Below are positions 1-11,250 of a stretch of DNA of 64,000 nt, one piece after another (position 1 is the stretch's first letter; every line of letters begins with the position of its first letter). A model generated the notes under the pieces. The model saw only the letters and a program-made list of their open reading frames with translations, made no database searches and was not told the DNA's origin. The translations under genes and the position numbers were made by a program. The stretch spans positions 1,240,001 through 1,304,000 of the forward strand of contig VWND01000064.1 in NCBI GenBank assembly GCA_009599575.1, written 5' to 3'. The stretch comes from Blumeriella jaapii. Lineage: Eukaryota; Ascomycota; Leotiomycetes; Helotiales; Drepanopezizaceae.

Positions 1-91
1 CTTTGCTGGCGTTGTAGTGGGAGGCGGGCTCCGCCGTGCCATACTGGAAGGAGACGGCGGGGAGCTTGGGGAGGGATGGCGCGTCGGGCAT
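1..91 (-). CDS. 5' end of an unidentified protein, truncated by the window
   Basis: On the minus strand an ATG at 91-89 opens a reading frame that runs to the window edge without a stop. It encodes about 30 residues beginning MPDAPSLPKLPAVSFQYG. Codons are GC-rich in third position, as in the real genes nearby. The 1.3 kb between this start and the next gene would be its promoter. Too little is visible to name the product. Confidence 0.35.
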   Translation of the reverse strand, partial: MPDAPSLPKLPAVSFQYGTAEPASHYNASK

Positions 92-417
92 GGAGGGCTG
101 GAGGAGCAGGATGGAGAGGATGCTGCTATGGTTGTTAGATCGATCTGGGAATACGACTCGGGGAGGGAGCAGGTAGGTGAGTAGGAGGTAGTTACAAGAA
201 CAATAATGTCGCGCCGGCCGCGCGCACGCGGCGTGTCGTCCTCGCCCAGCCGGCCTGCAGGGCACTCTTCACGAAATCCCACGCGTCGTCGATCTTCATG
301 TTGTTCACTGGTGAAGGCATCGCGATAGCGGATGAGGGGGGTTCGACGAGATGAGGGCGCTGGTCCGGCGGAGGGAAGGGAGAAGAAAAGCCCAAGTGGC
401 ACGATGAGGTTGAGCGA

Positions 418-490
418 GTAACAAGTACGGTACAGTACTTGCTGTACCGTGGAGCACTACGTACAGTACGGTCTGCACATAGTAGTGTTC
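418..490. repeat. GTAC/TACAGTAC motif cluster
   Basis: Several copies of GTACAGTAC, GTACGGTAC and close variants lie within 70 bases. The motif is near-palindromic, so both strands carry it. Confidence 0.6.
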
Positions 491-872
491 CACGTCTCGG
501 CTATGCCAGGGGCTGGTCAGCTCCGCCTGTGAGAGTGCGGATATCAAAGACTCACCGGCCCATTCTTCCATCCACGCCGGCACTCACTCGGAGCTGAGGA
601 CACATCATGTACTAACCGTCGTACAGGCCTCGTACTACTGGATCCGGCCGGGAAAAAAGTTCCATGCGAAAGCATTTTAGAGTGAGCGATCGCCAGATCG
701 CCTGTCACAGCTGACGTGCCAAGGGCAAAAGGGGCTGGAAAGTTTGCGTAAGCACGGTGTGCTTCGTATTCAATGTTGGCCAAATACTGTATTGTGTACA
801 GGACCAAAGCCGGTGGCTGATACCGTAGCGCGGTATACTACATACAGTACGTACTGTACACATAAACATGAT

Positions 873-1007
873 CTTCACTATCTCTGCGAAGGCGGAGGTG
901 CTGTCCGGTCGATTCCTTTCGCTTAATACTCTATCCAAACAAACTTTTCGCATCCACCTCATGCACTGACACTCGCAAGGCAAGCACGCATAGACTCACT
1001 TGTTTCT
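873..1007 (+). repeat. Direct repeat, copy 1
   Basis: This stretch matches 1107-1239 in the same orientation. The core, from the GGTCGATTCC stretch through GCATAGACT, is ~100 bases with only a few mismatches. Both copies are preceded by GTAC-type motifs. Confidence 0.85.
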
Positions 1008-1088
1008 ACAATACAGTACACAGTACAGTGCAGTACAGTACAGTACAGTCAGTACAGATAGTTACTGTACTGCTGTACTGTATTGTTG
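1006..1088. repeat. TACAGTAC tandem-like cluster between the two direct repeats
   Basis: This is the densest such cluster in the window: successive CAGTACAGTAC units followed by inverted GTACTGTAC-type units. It lies exactly between the two copies of the duplicated segment. Confidence 0.75.
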
Positions 1089-1106
1089 TATATATCTGTA
1101 CACACT

Positions 1107-1239
1107 CTTCAGCATCTCTGCGGAGACTGAGGTGCCCCGGTCGATTCCTTTCGCTTAATACTCTATCCAAACAAACTTTCCGCATTCACCTCATGCACTG
1201 ACACTCGCAAGGCAAGCACGCATAGACTTACTTCTTTCG
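1107..1239 (+). repeat. Direct repeat, copy 2
   Basis: Second copy of the 873-1007 segment, about 234 bases downstream, differing by scattered substitutions and a few indels. Confidence 0.85.
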
Positions 1240-1376
1240 ACTGTACTGTACAACTATACACGATCTCAAACTCCGCGACAATGGGACTCGGCGACGGCCA
1301 GCTAATCAACACGCCCTCATTGTGATAACGCGATCCAGTACAGTGCTGCATTACACGTGCCAGCCAGTTCCCCTCG

Positions 1377-2568
1377 TCAGTGTACATGGCACACATCGTA
1401 ACTGCTATACCCGCTCGCATCCACCCACTCCGTGTGCCGGTCAATCAGCTCCGGGCTGATGCCTCGGTTCGTCTTGATGAAGATGGTTTCAAAGGGATGC
1501 ACACTGAATCCCCAGTATGCGCCCTCGTAGAGAAACTCTCCGCCAATCGTGCAGTTCTCGTAGGCGTACTCAGGCTCGGATTGAAACAGCGCCAGCATGA
1601 CGTCGATGTGGTACCCTTTGGACTTCACCAGGGGCGTGGTGCGAACCTCGCCGTTCATCGCCGACTGTAGCGAGGGAAAACACTCGCCTATGCCCTCTGG
1701 GAGAAGGATGATGTTGAGGCCGATTCGATCGGTAGCGTAGATCATGGATTGGATGTGTTGCGGACCACCACCCATGCAATTGATGGTTGAGCCTACGAGC
1801 TAAGGGGCATCAACGACAACCCTCACCCCGCCCGCCGGCTGGCTTTCAAGGAGATCGAACGAACGTACCTTGACTCGGTTGTTCAACCTGCCCAAGTAGG
1901 CATCTGTCCAACACTCCCGGCTCCAATGCGGCACAAAGGGACCCCGAATGCTTGCATTCATCAGAATGAATCGGTGGTAGACATCCTTCAAGGCCTTCGC
2001 CTTCGACCCCGTCCCGGTCACGGTGCTCAACACTTCCCAGTGGGCGCCCAGATCAAAGCAAGTGTTCCCCCGCTTGATGATCCGGACGTTCGGAAGATCC
2101 GTGGGAATGATCGTCTCGCCCACGTCGGTCTCACCATTCAGAATGAAAATGAAATCAGCTGCCCCATGGAGGCCGTGCTTGACGAAGAATTCGAGGTTCC
2201 TCCGTCCATACGAGGACTCGGCATATGCGTAAGTTACCAACGGAAGATGAGTCCGCTGGATACGATGCACGGGGACGCCTGGTGGTTGTACGGAGGAGAT
2301 GCCATCGATGGGTGAAAGGGGCTGCAAGGCTTGCACATCGTGAGATGCTTCCTCCTGCTTGAAGGTCCTCGAGGGCTCGTCGACGAGCTTTGGTGCTTCA
2401 ACTGGCTTTGCGCCATGCTTCACTGACTGAATGGGGGAGTACTTGGAAACTTAGCACGGCACACGCTCGCGGAGAGACGAATCTTACGTTGTATTTGAGA
2501 TTCAGCAAAACAAAAAGGCCAAGGGTCACCACGATGGCAGCGCTCGCTACGCGCATATAATCAACCAT
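1377..2568 (-). CDS. Putative type II membrane glycosyltransferase-like protein
   Basis: Three exons: 2568-2488, 2426-1869 and 1799-1377 (353 residues). Introns start GTAAGA and GTACGT and end CAG and TAG. I chose the ATG at 2568; codons further upstream in frame are not ATG. Residues ~8-24 form one hydrophobic anchor after a short cytosolic tail, as in Golgi type II enzymes. The luminal part has LVTYAYAESSYGRRNLEFF, a FIFILNGETD segment and a conserved-looking NTCFDLGAHWEVL stretch. This resembles the polysaccharide-synthesis glycosyltransferases that read out distance from an Asn/Asp-rich site. The next segment, STINCMGGGPQHIQS, is also typical of that fungal family. Donor and acceptor sugars cannot be told. 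The gene is divergent from another glycosyltransferase-like gene starting at 3182. Confidence 0.7.
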
Positions 2569-3181
2569 CGCGGAGAACACAGTTCAAACTCAACAGCGGA
2601 AACATGCTGTCCATACTGTACCATAGTACATATGTGCGAGGGACAACATCACACCACCGCGCCAGCGGTACTGTATCACGTTTGCTGCAAGGGAACACAC
2701 GAGCGGGAGCGCGACATTCAGATATGATAGAGTACGTACCGTGGATGAGGAATGAGCGATAAGCTGATCGTCAATACTGTATTGTGTTCTGTGTACAGTT
2801 CGTCTCCCTCGGCCCCCTCGCCTCGCTTGAATCTTGTGGCGCCGACGAGGTGAGTCGGCGGTGCGAACCGAGTAATCTGAAGGGTCGCAATATCACACAT
2901 TGAGTTGGGGCTGGGCTTGCACGTACAGTAATGTACGTACTGCGCCAGACTTTGTACTATGTAGGTACGGTACAAAACTATTACAGTATGTACATAGAAA
3001 GCCACAGTACGCACGCGACACGGAGAAATTAATGGAATAATTAATCGATCTATGCGCTGCAGCTGCCGGACCCAATTCTTAGTCTGGCTGGACTCGGCTG
3101 ACGCTTCGTTTCACATCGATCAACATCAAAACCTCCCTCCCACAGCACTTCCATCATCCCCACGAAACCAGGAGCGCGACC
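2569..3181. promoter_or_regulatory. Divergent promoter region of two glycosyltransferase-like genes
   Basis: 613 bases separate the two divergent starts. The stretch holds no coding signal. It contains GTAC-type motifs at about 2610-2635, 2735-2800 and 2920-3000. I see no clear TATA box. A shared promoter is inferred from geometry only. Confidence 0.45.
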
Positions 3182-4354
3182 ATGGCAGGCACACATGCTG
3201 CCTCAGGCTCTGTTGGCAGTGGCATCTTCGCAATAACCAAGACGAAACTGATCGTCGTTGTGTCTCTTGCTCTAACGTGAGTCCCATCTCCAGCGTCTGT
3301 TGCGCCGTCGTGGAAGAGATGGAAGCTCACATGCGTGTCCCCCAGCTGGACGGTGGCGTGTCTGTTGCCCACGTACAAGGACACAGTCAAGGACTATGCG
3401 AAGCACCAGGTCAATAATGCCATCCAGCACCTGCCCGCGGTCAAAGTCGACTGGCACCCGAACTACGATCCGAAAGCCCAATTCAACGCCTCGAAAGTCG
3501 CCCTCATGATAGAAGGCCGCCCGCTCCCTCATCTCGTCCCGCAACTGCTGCATATGATCTCCGTCGTGCCGCCCGACTGGAGATTTAAATTCATTGGCTC
3601 GAACGAGAGCGTCATCAGCGTTTCGCGCAGCTTTGCAACGCAGTACCATGAGGCGAACGGCAAGCTGGATCTGGTGGTCATGCCCCAACCATGGTCGATT
3701 GAGAGCAAGGAGGACGTTTATCGCCTGCTGACGGATATTCGATTCTATGATGAGTTCCTGCCAGGGGTGGAATGGATGTTGAAGTTTGAATCAGACAGCA
3801 TTATGTGCGCCAGATCTGACGACAGCCTCAACGATTGGCTAGATTACAGCTGGGCTGGTGCTCCAAGGTAGGCAGTGCGGGCTAGCGGTCAATGTGGGAT
3901 TGCGTCTCTAACTCTCTCTGCCAGGTCTTCAGTTGACAGGTTTGCTGGCAACGGGGGACTGTCGCTCCGGCGCATCTCTTCTGTCCGACGAATCTTGGGT
4001 TTTCAATCGAGATACAATGACACAGACCCAGAGGACGAGTGGTTCGGCAGACGGCTTCTGTTGGTGCCAGGAGCCAAGGTTGCAAGCGCTGAAGAGGATA
4101 AACATTTCGCTGTGGAGGACGTATGGCACGAAACACCCATGGGCTATCACATCCGGGATGGCGGACAAACTCTTCCTGATGACGTGTGGAAGGACCCAAC
4201 GCGCAGAAAAAGCAACTTCGAATACTGTCCGGAGTTGGCCATGGTTATGCCAATGAAGCTTGAGCGTGAGCGCTGCGAGGGCGATAACCATCAGGGTGAG
4301 ATCGTTGGAACGGAACCACCCGCCGAGCCCGCCGAGCCCGAGGCGGCGACCTGA
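3182..4354 (+). CDS. DUF5672-type glycosyltransferase-like membrane protein
   Basis: Exons 3182-3276, 3346-3867 and 3925-4354 (348 residues). Introns are GTGAGT...CCCAG and GTAGGC...GCCAG. The start has a good context (GACCATGG). The N-terminus is short, followed by a hydrophobic helix (LIVVVSLAL), consistent with a signal anchor. The body carries the family pattern: WTVACLLPTYKD, a central FKFIGSNES, then MLKFESDSIMC followed by DWLDYSWAGAP and, after the second intron, GNGGLSLRR and an acidic DPEDEWF. These match fungal DUF5672 proteins, which are thought to be glycosyltransferases; the FESDS acidic motif would bind the nucleotide-sugar metal. The C-terminus is a low-complexity Glu/Pro/Ala tail. 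The substrate is unknown. It pairs divergently with the gene at 1377-2568. Confidence 0.8.
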
Positions 4355-5350
4355 AGTCACGAAGCAGAAAATGGCCAAGGCGAAGAGGAGTACCGCGGAA
4401 TGATGGACTAGACACGATTTATGGACTTCTGTGTGCACTTTTAGCGAGCTGGGAAATTTTGACGCATTCTTTGGAAAGGGCTCGGGCAATATGGAGATCA
4501 ACCAGGTGTGACGGCGTCAACGGGTCTCCGGCTATTTTGAAGCTCTCAGTAAAAGAAAAGAAAAGAAAAACCAGATTCAAATGATTTCAACACCAATTGA
4601 CTTCCCTGGTCTATGCATCAAGGGATTTGATGCAGCGGAAGAGCCATTCCGCTCTTATCAGCGTTGCCATCTTCTTTTAGCTCATCTCGCAGCGCGTCGG
4701 GCTAATATTCCTCTGCAGCAAATCCCTCACCTCAAGCTGTAAATAGGGAGTATCCCATTCTTCTAGCTCTCTCAAACGCTTCTCCTCCCTCTCACGCCCT
4801 GCATGGGCTGGATGGGGTGTAGTCAACGCTACCAACGACTCTGTGCGCCATGGGCAAGCAGGCAGATGGGGTCTTTTCAAGAAGCCTTTCACGTGTCACT
4901 TGGGCACAAGTGAATGCAAAATAGAGCCGACCATTTTTTGAACCATCATTTCATAACCATCGGGTCTTTATTGCTACTAGCTGCTGCCAAACGTGAAAAA
5001 GCGATGGAGAAGCGCACTTCAGGAAAGCCAAGCCTTGGTTTCATAGACGGGCCAAGAGGAAAAAGATGATTCAAAAGACAAATTTACGACTTCATTGATC
5101 AACAAGTCCGCATATAGAATACGACACAGAAGTGATCGGGTTGTGCATGTACTGACACAGTACAGTACTGTTCTGTACTGTAACAAGGCGCTCACTTTCT
5201 GCGGGTAAACTAGCGCCAAGCTCTGACGTCTCGTCCCCGGCGGGGTGGCCGAGCGAGGGAGGGTCCAACAGTTCAGATCGAAATGTCACTTTCACCATCA
5301 CCACCTTTCTCCCCTTGCTCCAATACACAAACATCTTGACCGCCGCAAAG
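4355..5350. other. Intergenic region
   Basis: No convincing gene. Short open frames at 4677-4892 (-) and 5019-5219 (-) lack recognisable motifs. A small GTACAGTAC cluster lies at about 5155-5182, roughly 170-195 bases upstream of the Rheb start. Confidence 0.6.
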
Positions 5351-6124
5351 ATGGTCTCTCCAGCGAAGCAACGCAAGGTTGCGATTGTTGGCAGTCGGTC
5401 TGTCGGTATGTCTCTTGTGCCTCTCTGGGGGCTCGGAGGTGTCCGCAAGCCAAAGCTAATAGATCTATCTCCATAGGCAAATCGTCTCTTACTGTCCAGT
5501 TCGTTGATGGCCACTTCGTTGAGAGCTATTACCCTACCATTGAAAACACCTTCAGCAAAGTCATCAAGTACAAGGGTCAAGAATATGCCACCGAGATTGT
5601 TGATACCGCTGGTCAGGTACGTAAACTGCACGTTGCAATTTTGGTTAATCACATGCTATCTCAGACCTGCTTGGAAGTCTCGGCTGATCATGACGGGGGT
5701 TTAGGATGAGTACTCTCTCTTGAATAGCAAGCATTTCATTGGCATCCATGGCTATGTTCTTGTCTACTCGGTTTCTTCAACATCATCCTTCGAGATGGTC
5801 CAGGTTATTAGAGACAAACTCCTTAACCACCTTGTGCGTCCCCCAAAATGTAGAACCATGCTGCGGTGTATTCACAATGAACAGGGCCTCGAATGGATTC
5901 CCTGTGTCCTGGTTGGCAACAAAAGTGATCTGCGCCCAGATCAGCGTCAAGTCTCGATTGAGCAGGGAAAGGCACTGGCTGAGAAGTTCGACTGTGCATA
6001 TACTGAGACCAGCGCCCGCTACAACGAAAACGTCGGCAAGGCTTTCGAGTTGGTTATTAGTCAGATCGAGAAGCAGCAAAATCCCAATGAGCCTTCTGGA
6101 GGAAACAAGTGCATGGTCATGTAA
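5351..6124 (+). CDS. rhbA: Rheb-family small GTPase
   Basis: Exons 5351-5405, 5477-5616, 5705-5833 and 5885-6124 (187 residues). This is a Ras-superfamily GTPase that, in fungi, links nutrient and arginine status to TOR signalling. Visible motifs: P-loop GSRSVGKSS (Rheb carries Arg where Ras has Gly), switch I YYPTIENTF, switch II DTAGQDEYS, NKSD for guanine specificity, and ETSA. The C-terminus CMVM is a CaaX box for farnesylation and endomembrane anchoring. The last intron (5834-5884, 51 nt, GTGCGT...ACAG) has no stop and is a multiple of three, so its retention would add 17 residues. I remove it because Rheb proteins run straight from the LLNHL-type helix into the GLEWIPCVLVGNKSD strand. 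Confidence 0.93.
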
Positions 6125-6676
6125 AGGGGGGACGGGATCTGTTTCATGGACAAGGAAATCTCGGATTTGCGACCCAAATTCCTACTTTGTTGTCCTTTGA
6201 TCGGCGTTAGAAGATGAAGGGTCTGTTTACGGCGTCTGGGTAAGGAAGGTTCTTATACCTGATGGATATATAAGAGTCAACGAGCTCTGTTCGGTCTGGT
6301 CTGGTCTGTATGAAGTCGGGGGTTTCTTGCATTAGGGTCTGCAGGTACTTTCAAGCCATCAGAAGTGCTTGAACCTGCACAGCAAATTGATGAGATGGCA
6401 AAAAAGAAACCTTTCCATCCCAAATGGTGTTTGGCCTACTTACAGTACAGGTAGTACAGTGCCTGTACGTATCCATAGTACTGTAGATGCTCAGGCTCTG
6501 CAGTACTGTACATAGGTGCTTCAAGTTTGTGCCCCTCATAACACGTGACAACAGTGCCAACGCTAAAATAAACCCCACCACAGGATAAGTACCCTTAGTA
6601 AGTACTGTAGATGACTCCACCTACCCAAATAAAAACAACCAGATTCCAAACTTCGAGATTTCTACGACGCCCAACC
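6125..6676. other. Intergenic region between Rheb and seryl-tRNA synthetase
   Basis: 3' region of Rheb and promoter of the synthetase. GTACAGTAC-type motifs cluster at about 6438-6512. No gene seen. Confidence 0.6.
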
Positions 6677-8365
6677 ATGCTCGACGTTTTCGATTTCATC
6701 AAGGAGAAAGGGGGCAACCCCGAGAAGATCAAGGAGTCCCAAAGACGTCGCTGGGCATCAGAGGAGGCTGTTGACGAAGTCATCTCTCTCTACGAAGATC
6801 ACCGCAAGAGTACAATTCTCTCGGGCTCTTGACACTAGGATCCGGCTAACAGCTACAGCTCAGTATGCTGCGACCCAAGTCAATACCAAAATCAACGACA
6901 CACAAAAACAAATTGGCGTGAAGAGAAAGGCGAAGGAGAATGCGGACGACCTGATGAAAGTGAAGGCCGACTTCGAAAAGGAGAAGAAGACCCTGGTGGA
7001 GCTCGCGGCTGAGAAAGAGCTGATCCTAAAGAAGAAGATCAATACCATAGGCAACATTGTGCATGACTCTGTGCCAATCAGCGACAACGAGGTATTTCGA
7101 AACGATTCTGTTCAAGGATTGCTCTGATAGTTTCTCAGGACAACAACACCGAGCTGCGAAAATGGGCACCCGAAGGCACAAAGGTGGAGAAGCTTGACGT
7201 TCTTTCACACCATGAGGTTCTGACGCGACTGGACGGCTACGATCCCGAGCGCGGCGTAAAGGTTGTTGGACATAGAGGATACTTCTTGAAGAAATGGGGC
7301 GTGTTCTTGAATCAGGCGTTGATCAACTACGGATTGGAATTTCTCGACTCCAAGGGATACACGCCGTTGCAGACACCCCAGTTCATGCTCAAGGAATACA
7401 TGGCAAAGACCGCTCAGCTGGAGCAATTTGATGAGGAGCTGTACAAGGTTGTGGACGGAGATGCGCAGAATGATAAATACCTGATTGCGACCTCTGAGCA
7501 ACCGATTTCAGCCTTCCATGCGGATGAGTGGTTGATTGGGAAGGATTTACCCATCAAGTAGGTCTATCACAGTTCTGTGGTCGACGGTTGGCTAATTTGC
7601 GCAAGGTATGCTGGATTCTCTTCATGCTACCGCAGAGAAGCTGGCTCCCACGGTCGTGATGCATGGGGAATCTTCCGCGTTCATCAATTTGAAAAGGTAC
7701 AGTACTATCTTCTGCCGGAGGACTTCTATTGATTTAGCCGCAACAGATCGAACAGTTCGTCCTCACTGACCCCGAGAAATCATGGGATATGTTCGATGAT
7801 ATGATCGCGTGCTCTGAGGAGTTCTACAAATCCCTCGGTGTCCCGTATCGTGTTGTCGCTATCGTCTCTGGCGCGTTGAACAATGCCGCCGCCAAGAAGT
7901 ACGATCTGGAGGCATGGTTCCCCTTCCAAGGCGAGTACAAGGAGCTTGTTTCTTGCTCCAACTGTACCGATTACCAGTCCCGAAATCTTGAGATTAGATA
8001 CGGTGCCAAGTTACAGACTGAGATCCGAAAGAAGTATGTTCATGCGTTGAACTCAACTCTCTGCGCAACTGAGAGAGCTCTATGCTGTTTGCTGGAAAAC
8101 TTCCAAACTGAAGAGGCACGTACTTCCATGGCGGCGTGAGCGGCAATAGCTAATTTCTGTGAAGGGTTTCAATGTCCCAGAGCCACTTCGAAAATACCTT
8201 CCAGGAGCTCCGGAGTTCATTCCTTTCACGAAGGAGCTCCCAAAGGACACCACATCTCAGAAGGCAAAGAGCAAGGGTAGTCAGGAGGTACCAAAGCCTA
8301 AGACGGCGCCTGTTGAAGCTGCTCCTGGAGAAGCTGCCGACAAGCTGAAGGACCTCACGGTTTGA
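6677..8365 (+). CDS. SES1: Seryl-tRNA synthetase, cytosolic
   Basis: Six exons: 6677-6809, 6859-7091, 7139-7557, 7606-7696, 7747-8115 and 8165-8365 (481 residues, the usual length). The enzyme charges tRNA-Ser with serine in the cytosol. The N-terminus starts [18 protein letters not shown] and continues into the coiled-coil arm (residues ~30-110), rich in Lys/Glu. Class II motifs are present: a motif 2 region with [18 protein letters not shown], and motif 3 with [17 protein letters not shown]. The C-terminus is the Lys/Pro/Ala-rich eukaryotic tail. The fifth intron (8116-8164) must start GC (GCACGT): only that boundary joins EE to [14 protein letters not shown] in frame as in other fungal enzymes. 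No mitochondrial presequence is visible. Confidence 0.95.
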
Positions 8366-8921
8366 GTAAGCTTGACTGGTCAGATAGAGTGATTGGGTGA
8401 TCGGGTGGACTGGGTGGCATTTGCGGTTTTTGCAGTTTCCCTTCGATACTGCATGTCTCCTGGGGTCTATGCACGGCACGATTCGATGATTACGTGAAAA
8501 GCGGTAGGCTTTAGTTTCAGAAAAGAGGAACAGGCGCGCAAATATGACGAGATGAAATACCCCGAACTATCAAACTTAGAGACTGTCATGTGTTGTTGTG
8601 CGCTGATCTGCAACTACTGAACGTGCTGTGTTATGTATTGCTCTAGGCGACACATTGAATTCGCTCTTCACCCCAGCTCCTTCCGCCTACGTTATATGTC
8701 TACCTTATGTTACAACATTCTGGCTCCCAACTATTCTTGAATGCCAAACAGACCATTTTCCCCCCATGTTGAGATGACCTATATTTCTAAAGGCGATAAG
8801 ACTCCCGCTCTCTGTCTGGAATGAACAAGACCGGTCGAAAAGCCGCGCCGTACATGTACTTGATTGACCTCGCAAACGGGAAAAGGCCGACGACCACACA
8901 GCCCATGGGCCAGCAACGCGC
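8366..8921. other. Intergenic region
   Basis: Holds the 3' end of the synthetase gene and the promoter of the C78 peptidase gene. No coding or repeat signal noted. Confidence 0.55.
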
Positions 8922-10782
8922 ATGATGGACCACGAAGACCCAATTAGTTGTCCCTTCTGCAGCTACAATGCAGAGGGCGAATATCAGATCATGGCAAGTC
9001 CTCAAATTCCATTCCTGCTGCCCCACAAGCCGTGCCACTAATCGCCGTCTGTAGCTTCACATGGAGTCAGAACATCCCGAGGACGGCGAATCGCCCTTCG
9101 TCGTCAAAGGTGACGCTGCTAGTGTTGCGGCCTTGATCGATCATGACCCCAGCGGCCAGGAGGACTATGTTCTCTGTCCTGTCGACGGGTGTGGAGAGGC
9201 TTTAATGCTCGTAGAACTCGAGAGTCACGTTGAAATGCACGAGGAAGAGCAGAATACGGAGGATTCGGGAAGCTCCTTGAGCCCCTCGCCTCAACGCCTT
9301 GGAATGGATCCAGAGCTCGAGAACTCTTTCGGAGGCAGATCGCGCACTCGTCGCAACATTGAGCATCCCGACGACGGAGCCCCGGCTTCAAACGTTCCAT
9401 CCCCGGACCGACATACCAGTGCCCAGGATGCGTGGAGAAAAGTGTTGAAGATGCCTCCGGCTGCTGATGCTTCTTCAGAGATCACCTCGACCCCCACAGG
9501 TTACTCGAACCCCGTTCGCCGTCGTCTCGGAGTACGTCTATGTTCACCTTTGTGTCTGTCACGTGGCGCTAACCAAAGAGCAGAGATCGGAGCTGGGCCC
9601 CCATCATGCGGAGAAACAGATGCCATCATGGCTAGTCAAGGTTCTCGAGAAAGACGGAGAGTATCATACAACCAATGTTCTCGACGGCCATGGAAGATTG
9701 CGGAAGAGCAGATTCTGCCCGAACCAAACTGCTGGGATCATACCCATTATCGAGCAATTGGTCGCTCAAGATTGTCGGGTTGTATATGCGTACTTCTGCA
9801 ATCCTGCGACAAAACATATTTCGAAGCTTCGGAGAGAAGGTAAGACGTAGATTGAGAGTTCGCCTGGAAATCCACTGACATGACCAGGTGGATTTTGTGG
9901 TTACCGAAACATACAAATGATGTGCTCCTACATCTTACAAACCGAGTCCCAAGGGTTCGAGGTCTTCAACGGCAAGATTCCGACGATCTTCCAGATCCAG
10001 GATTACATTGAGCATGCTTGGGACCTGGGTATCAACGCCTCCGGCCGTATCGAAACGGGTGGGATCAAGGGTACTAGAAAGTACATAGGCACTCCAGATG
10101 TAAGGACTCCTGCGCTCGTGTATTTTATCCGCTGACAATTGTGTTTCCAGGCACAAGCAATGTTCTGCTCGCTCGGCATACCGTGAGTAAAAAGATTGCT
10201 TTCATACTTGTGATAGCTAACACGGCTAGCTGTGATGCACAAGGCATGCGGTCTACACGGAAGGAAGCGCCAGCCTATGAAACGCTCTTTAATGCCGTAG
10301 AGAAATACTTCTCCGATAGCTGTACCAACTACACCCAAAAGATCCGCCGCACCAACCTTCCATCTATCTACTTCCAGCACGCAGGGATGTCGTCCTCTAC
10401 TTGTCTGCTCTCTTAACTAGCTGACAGTCACCACAGGCCACTCCATGACGATTATTGGCTTCGAGAAGAGAAAGGACGGCTCGAAGAATCTCTTAGTCTT
10501 CGATCCTATGTTTCACGATGCCTCAAACGTCACGAAATTCATCGGCCGCACTTTCAAGCACAATAATTCTAGTGACTTGCTGAAGGCTTATCGACGAGGG
10601 GTGAAGTACCTCCAGAAATACGACTCTTTCGAGCTGTTGAAGTGGGTTGCCAACTTTTCTGTATGCGCTTCCAATAGCTGACCAGTTACTCTAGGCTCAC
10701 GCCGCCCGCGAGCACGAAACAAGAAAAGGCTGTTTATGGATCATGCACACAACATGGTGCCAGAGCGGGAGCCGAAAGATGA
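8922..10782 (+). CDS. ZUFSP-like zinc-finger C78 peptidase (deubiquitinase)
   Basis: Eight exons: 8922-8993, 9055-9531, 9584-9839, 9888-10099, 10151-10182, 10230-10384, 10437-10641 and 10695-10782 (498 residues). The N-terminus has two C2H2-like ubiquitin-binding fingers (CPFC...HMESEH and CPVDGCGEAL...H...H), a disordered linker, then the C78 papain-like fold. The likely triad is Cys272 in GFCGYRN, His403 in GHSMTIIGFE and Asp424 in LLVFDP. Family members cleave Lys63 ubiquitin chains; fungi lack UFM1, so deufmylation is unlikely. Intron 1 (8994-9054) has a GC donor (GCAAGT). The intron at 10385-10436 begins GG instead of GT (GGATGT), a serious oddity: without splicing the frame stops within 15 codons. 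All other junctions are canonical. Confidence 0.88.
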
Positions 10783-11250
10783 CAACGTCTTGGGCGTTGG
10801 TGGTGGCATTTAGCGCTTTACAGGAAAATGGCGGTACAAGTGCTTGGGAAAGCTATGCATTGCATCGGAGTTGGAACGTCTGCTCACTTGTACCTTACCG
10901 TGACTCGGATCAAACGAACAATCCCTTAATTTATCTCCTTGCTGTCAAAAAAACCGAGGACACCAACTCATCTCCCCCTCGAAGAACACCAGTAATAATC
11001 TTCGGACGTACGGGCCAATGGCCGTCGCCCAGAAGCAAGTAGAACGTCAACGTCAGCGCGGCACGTCGACGACGAGACAAACAACTTCATGAATCTCTCG
11101 TTACCAGAAGCGTTCTTTCATAATACACAATCAGATCCAAACACTGGCATCGACACCTTCAACATAACCAAAGAGATTTGCGATCATATCCCCTCCTTAA
11201 GTCATCGAACTCAGGGCAACTTCATAAAGTACTCCAACATCTGTGGATAA
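10783..11250. other. Intergenic region
   Basis: Convergent 3' ends of the C78 peptidase gene and the sedolisin relic. No gene recognised. Confidence 0.5.

Larger units (their letters stand above)
92..1376. other. Intergenic region with GTAC-rich motifs and a direct repeat
   Basis: No supported gene. It holds three clusters of TACAGTAC/GTACTGTAC motifs and a ~130-bp imperfect direct duplication (listed separately). It lies upstream of the truncated gene at the window start and downstream of the glycosyltransferase-like gene. Confidence 0.6.

Noticed and set aside
1380..2315. Plus-strand frames opposite the first glycosyltransferase-like gene
   Set aside because: No family features; the minus strand has consistent splice sites and conserved blocks.
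5235..5300. Sequence resembling the D-arm of tRNA-Ser/Leu (GGTGGCCGAGC)
   Set aside because: No matching anticodon or T arm downstream; it lies directly in the Rheb leader.
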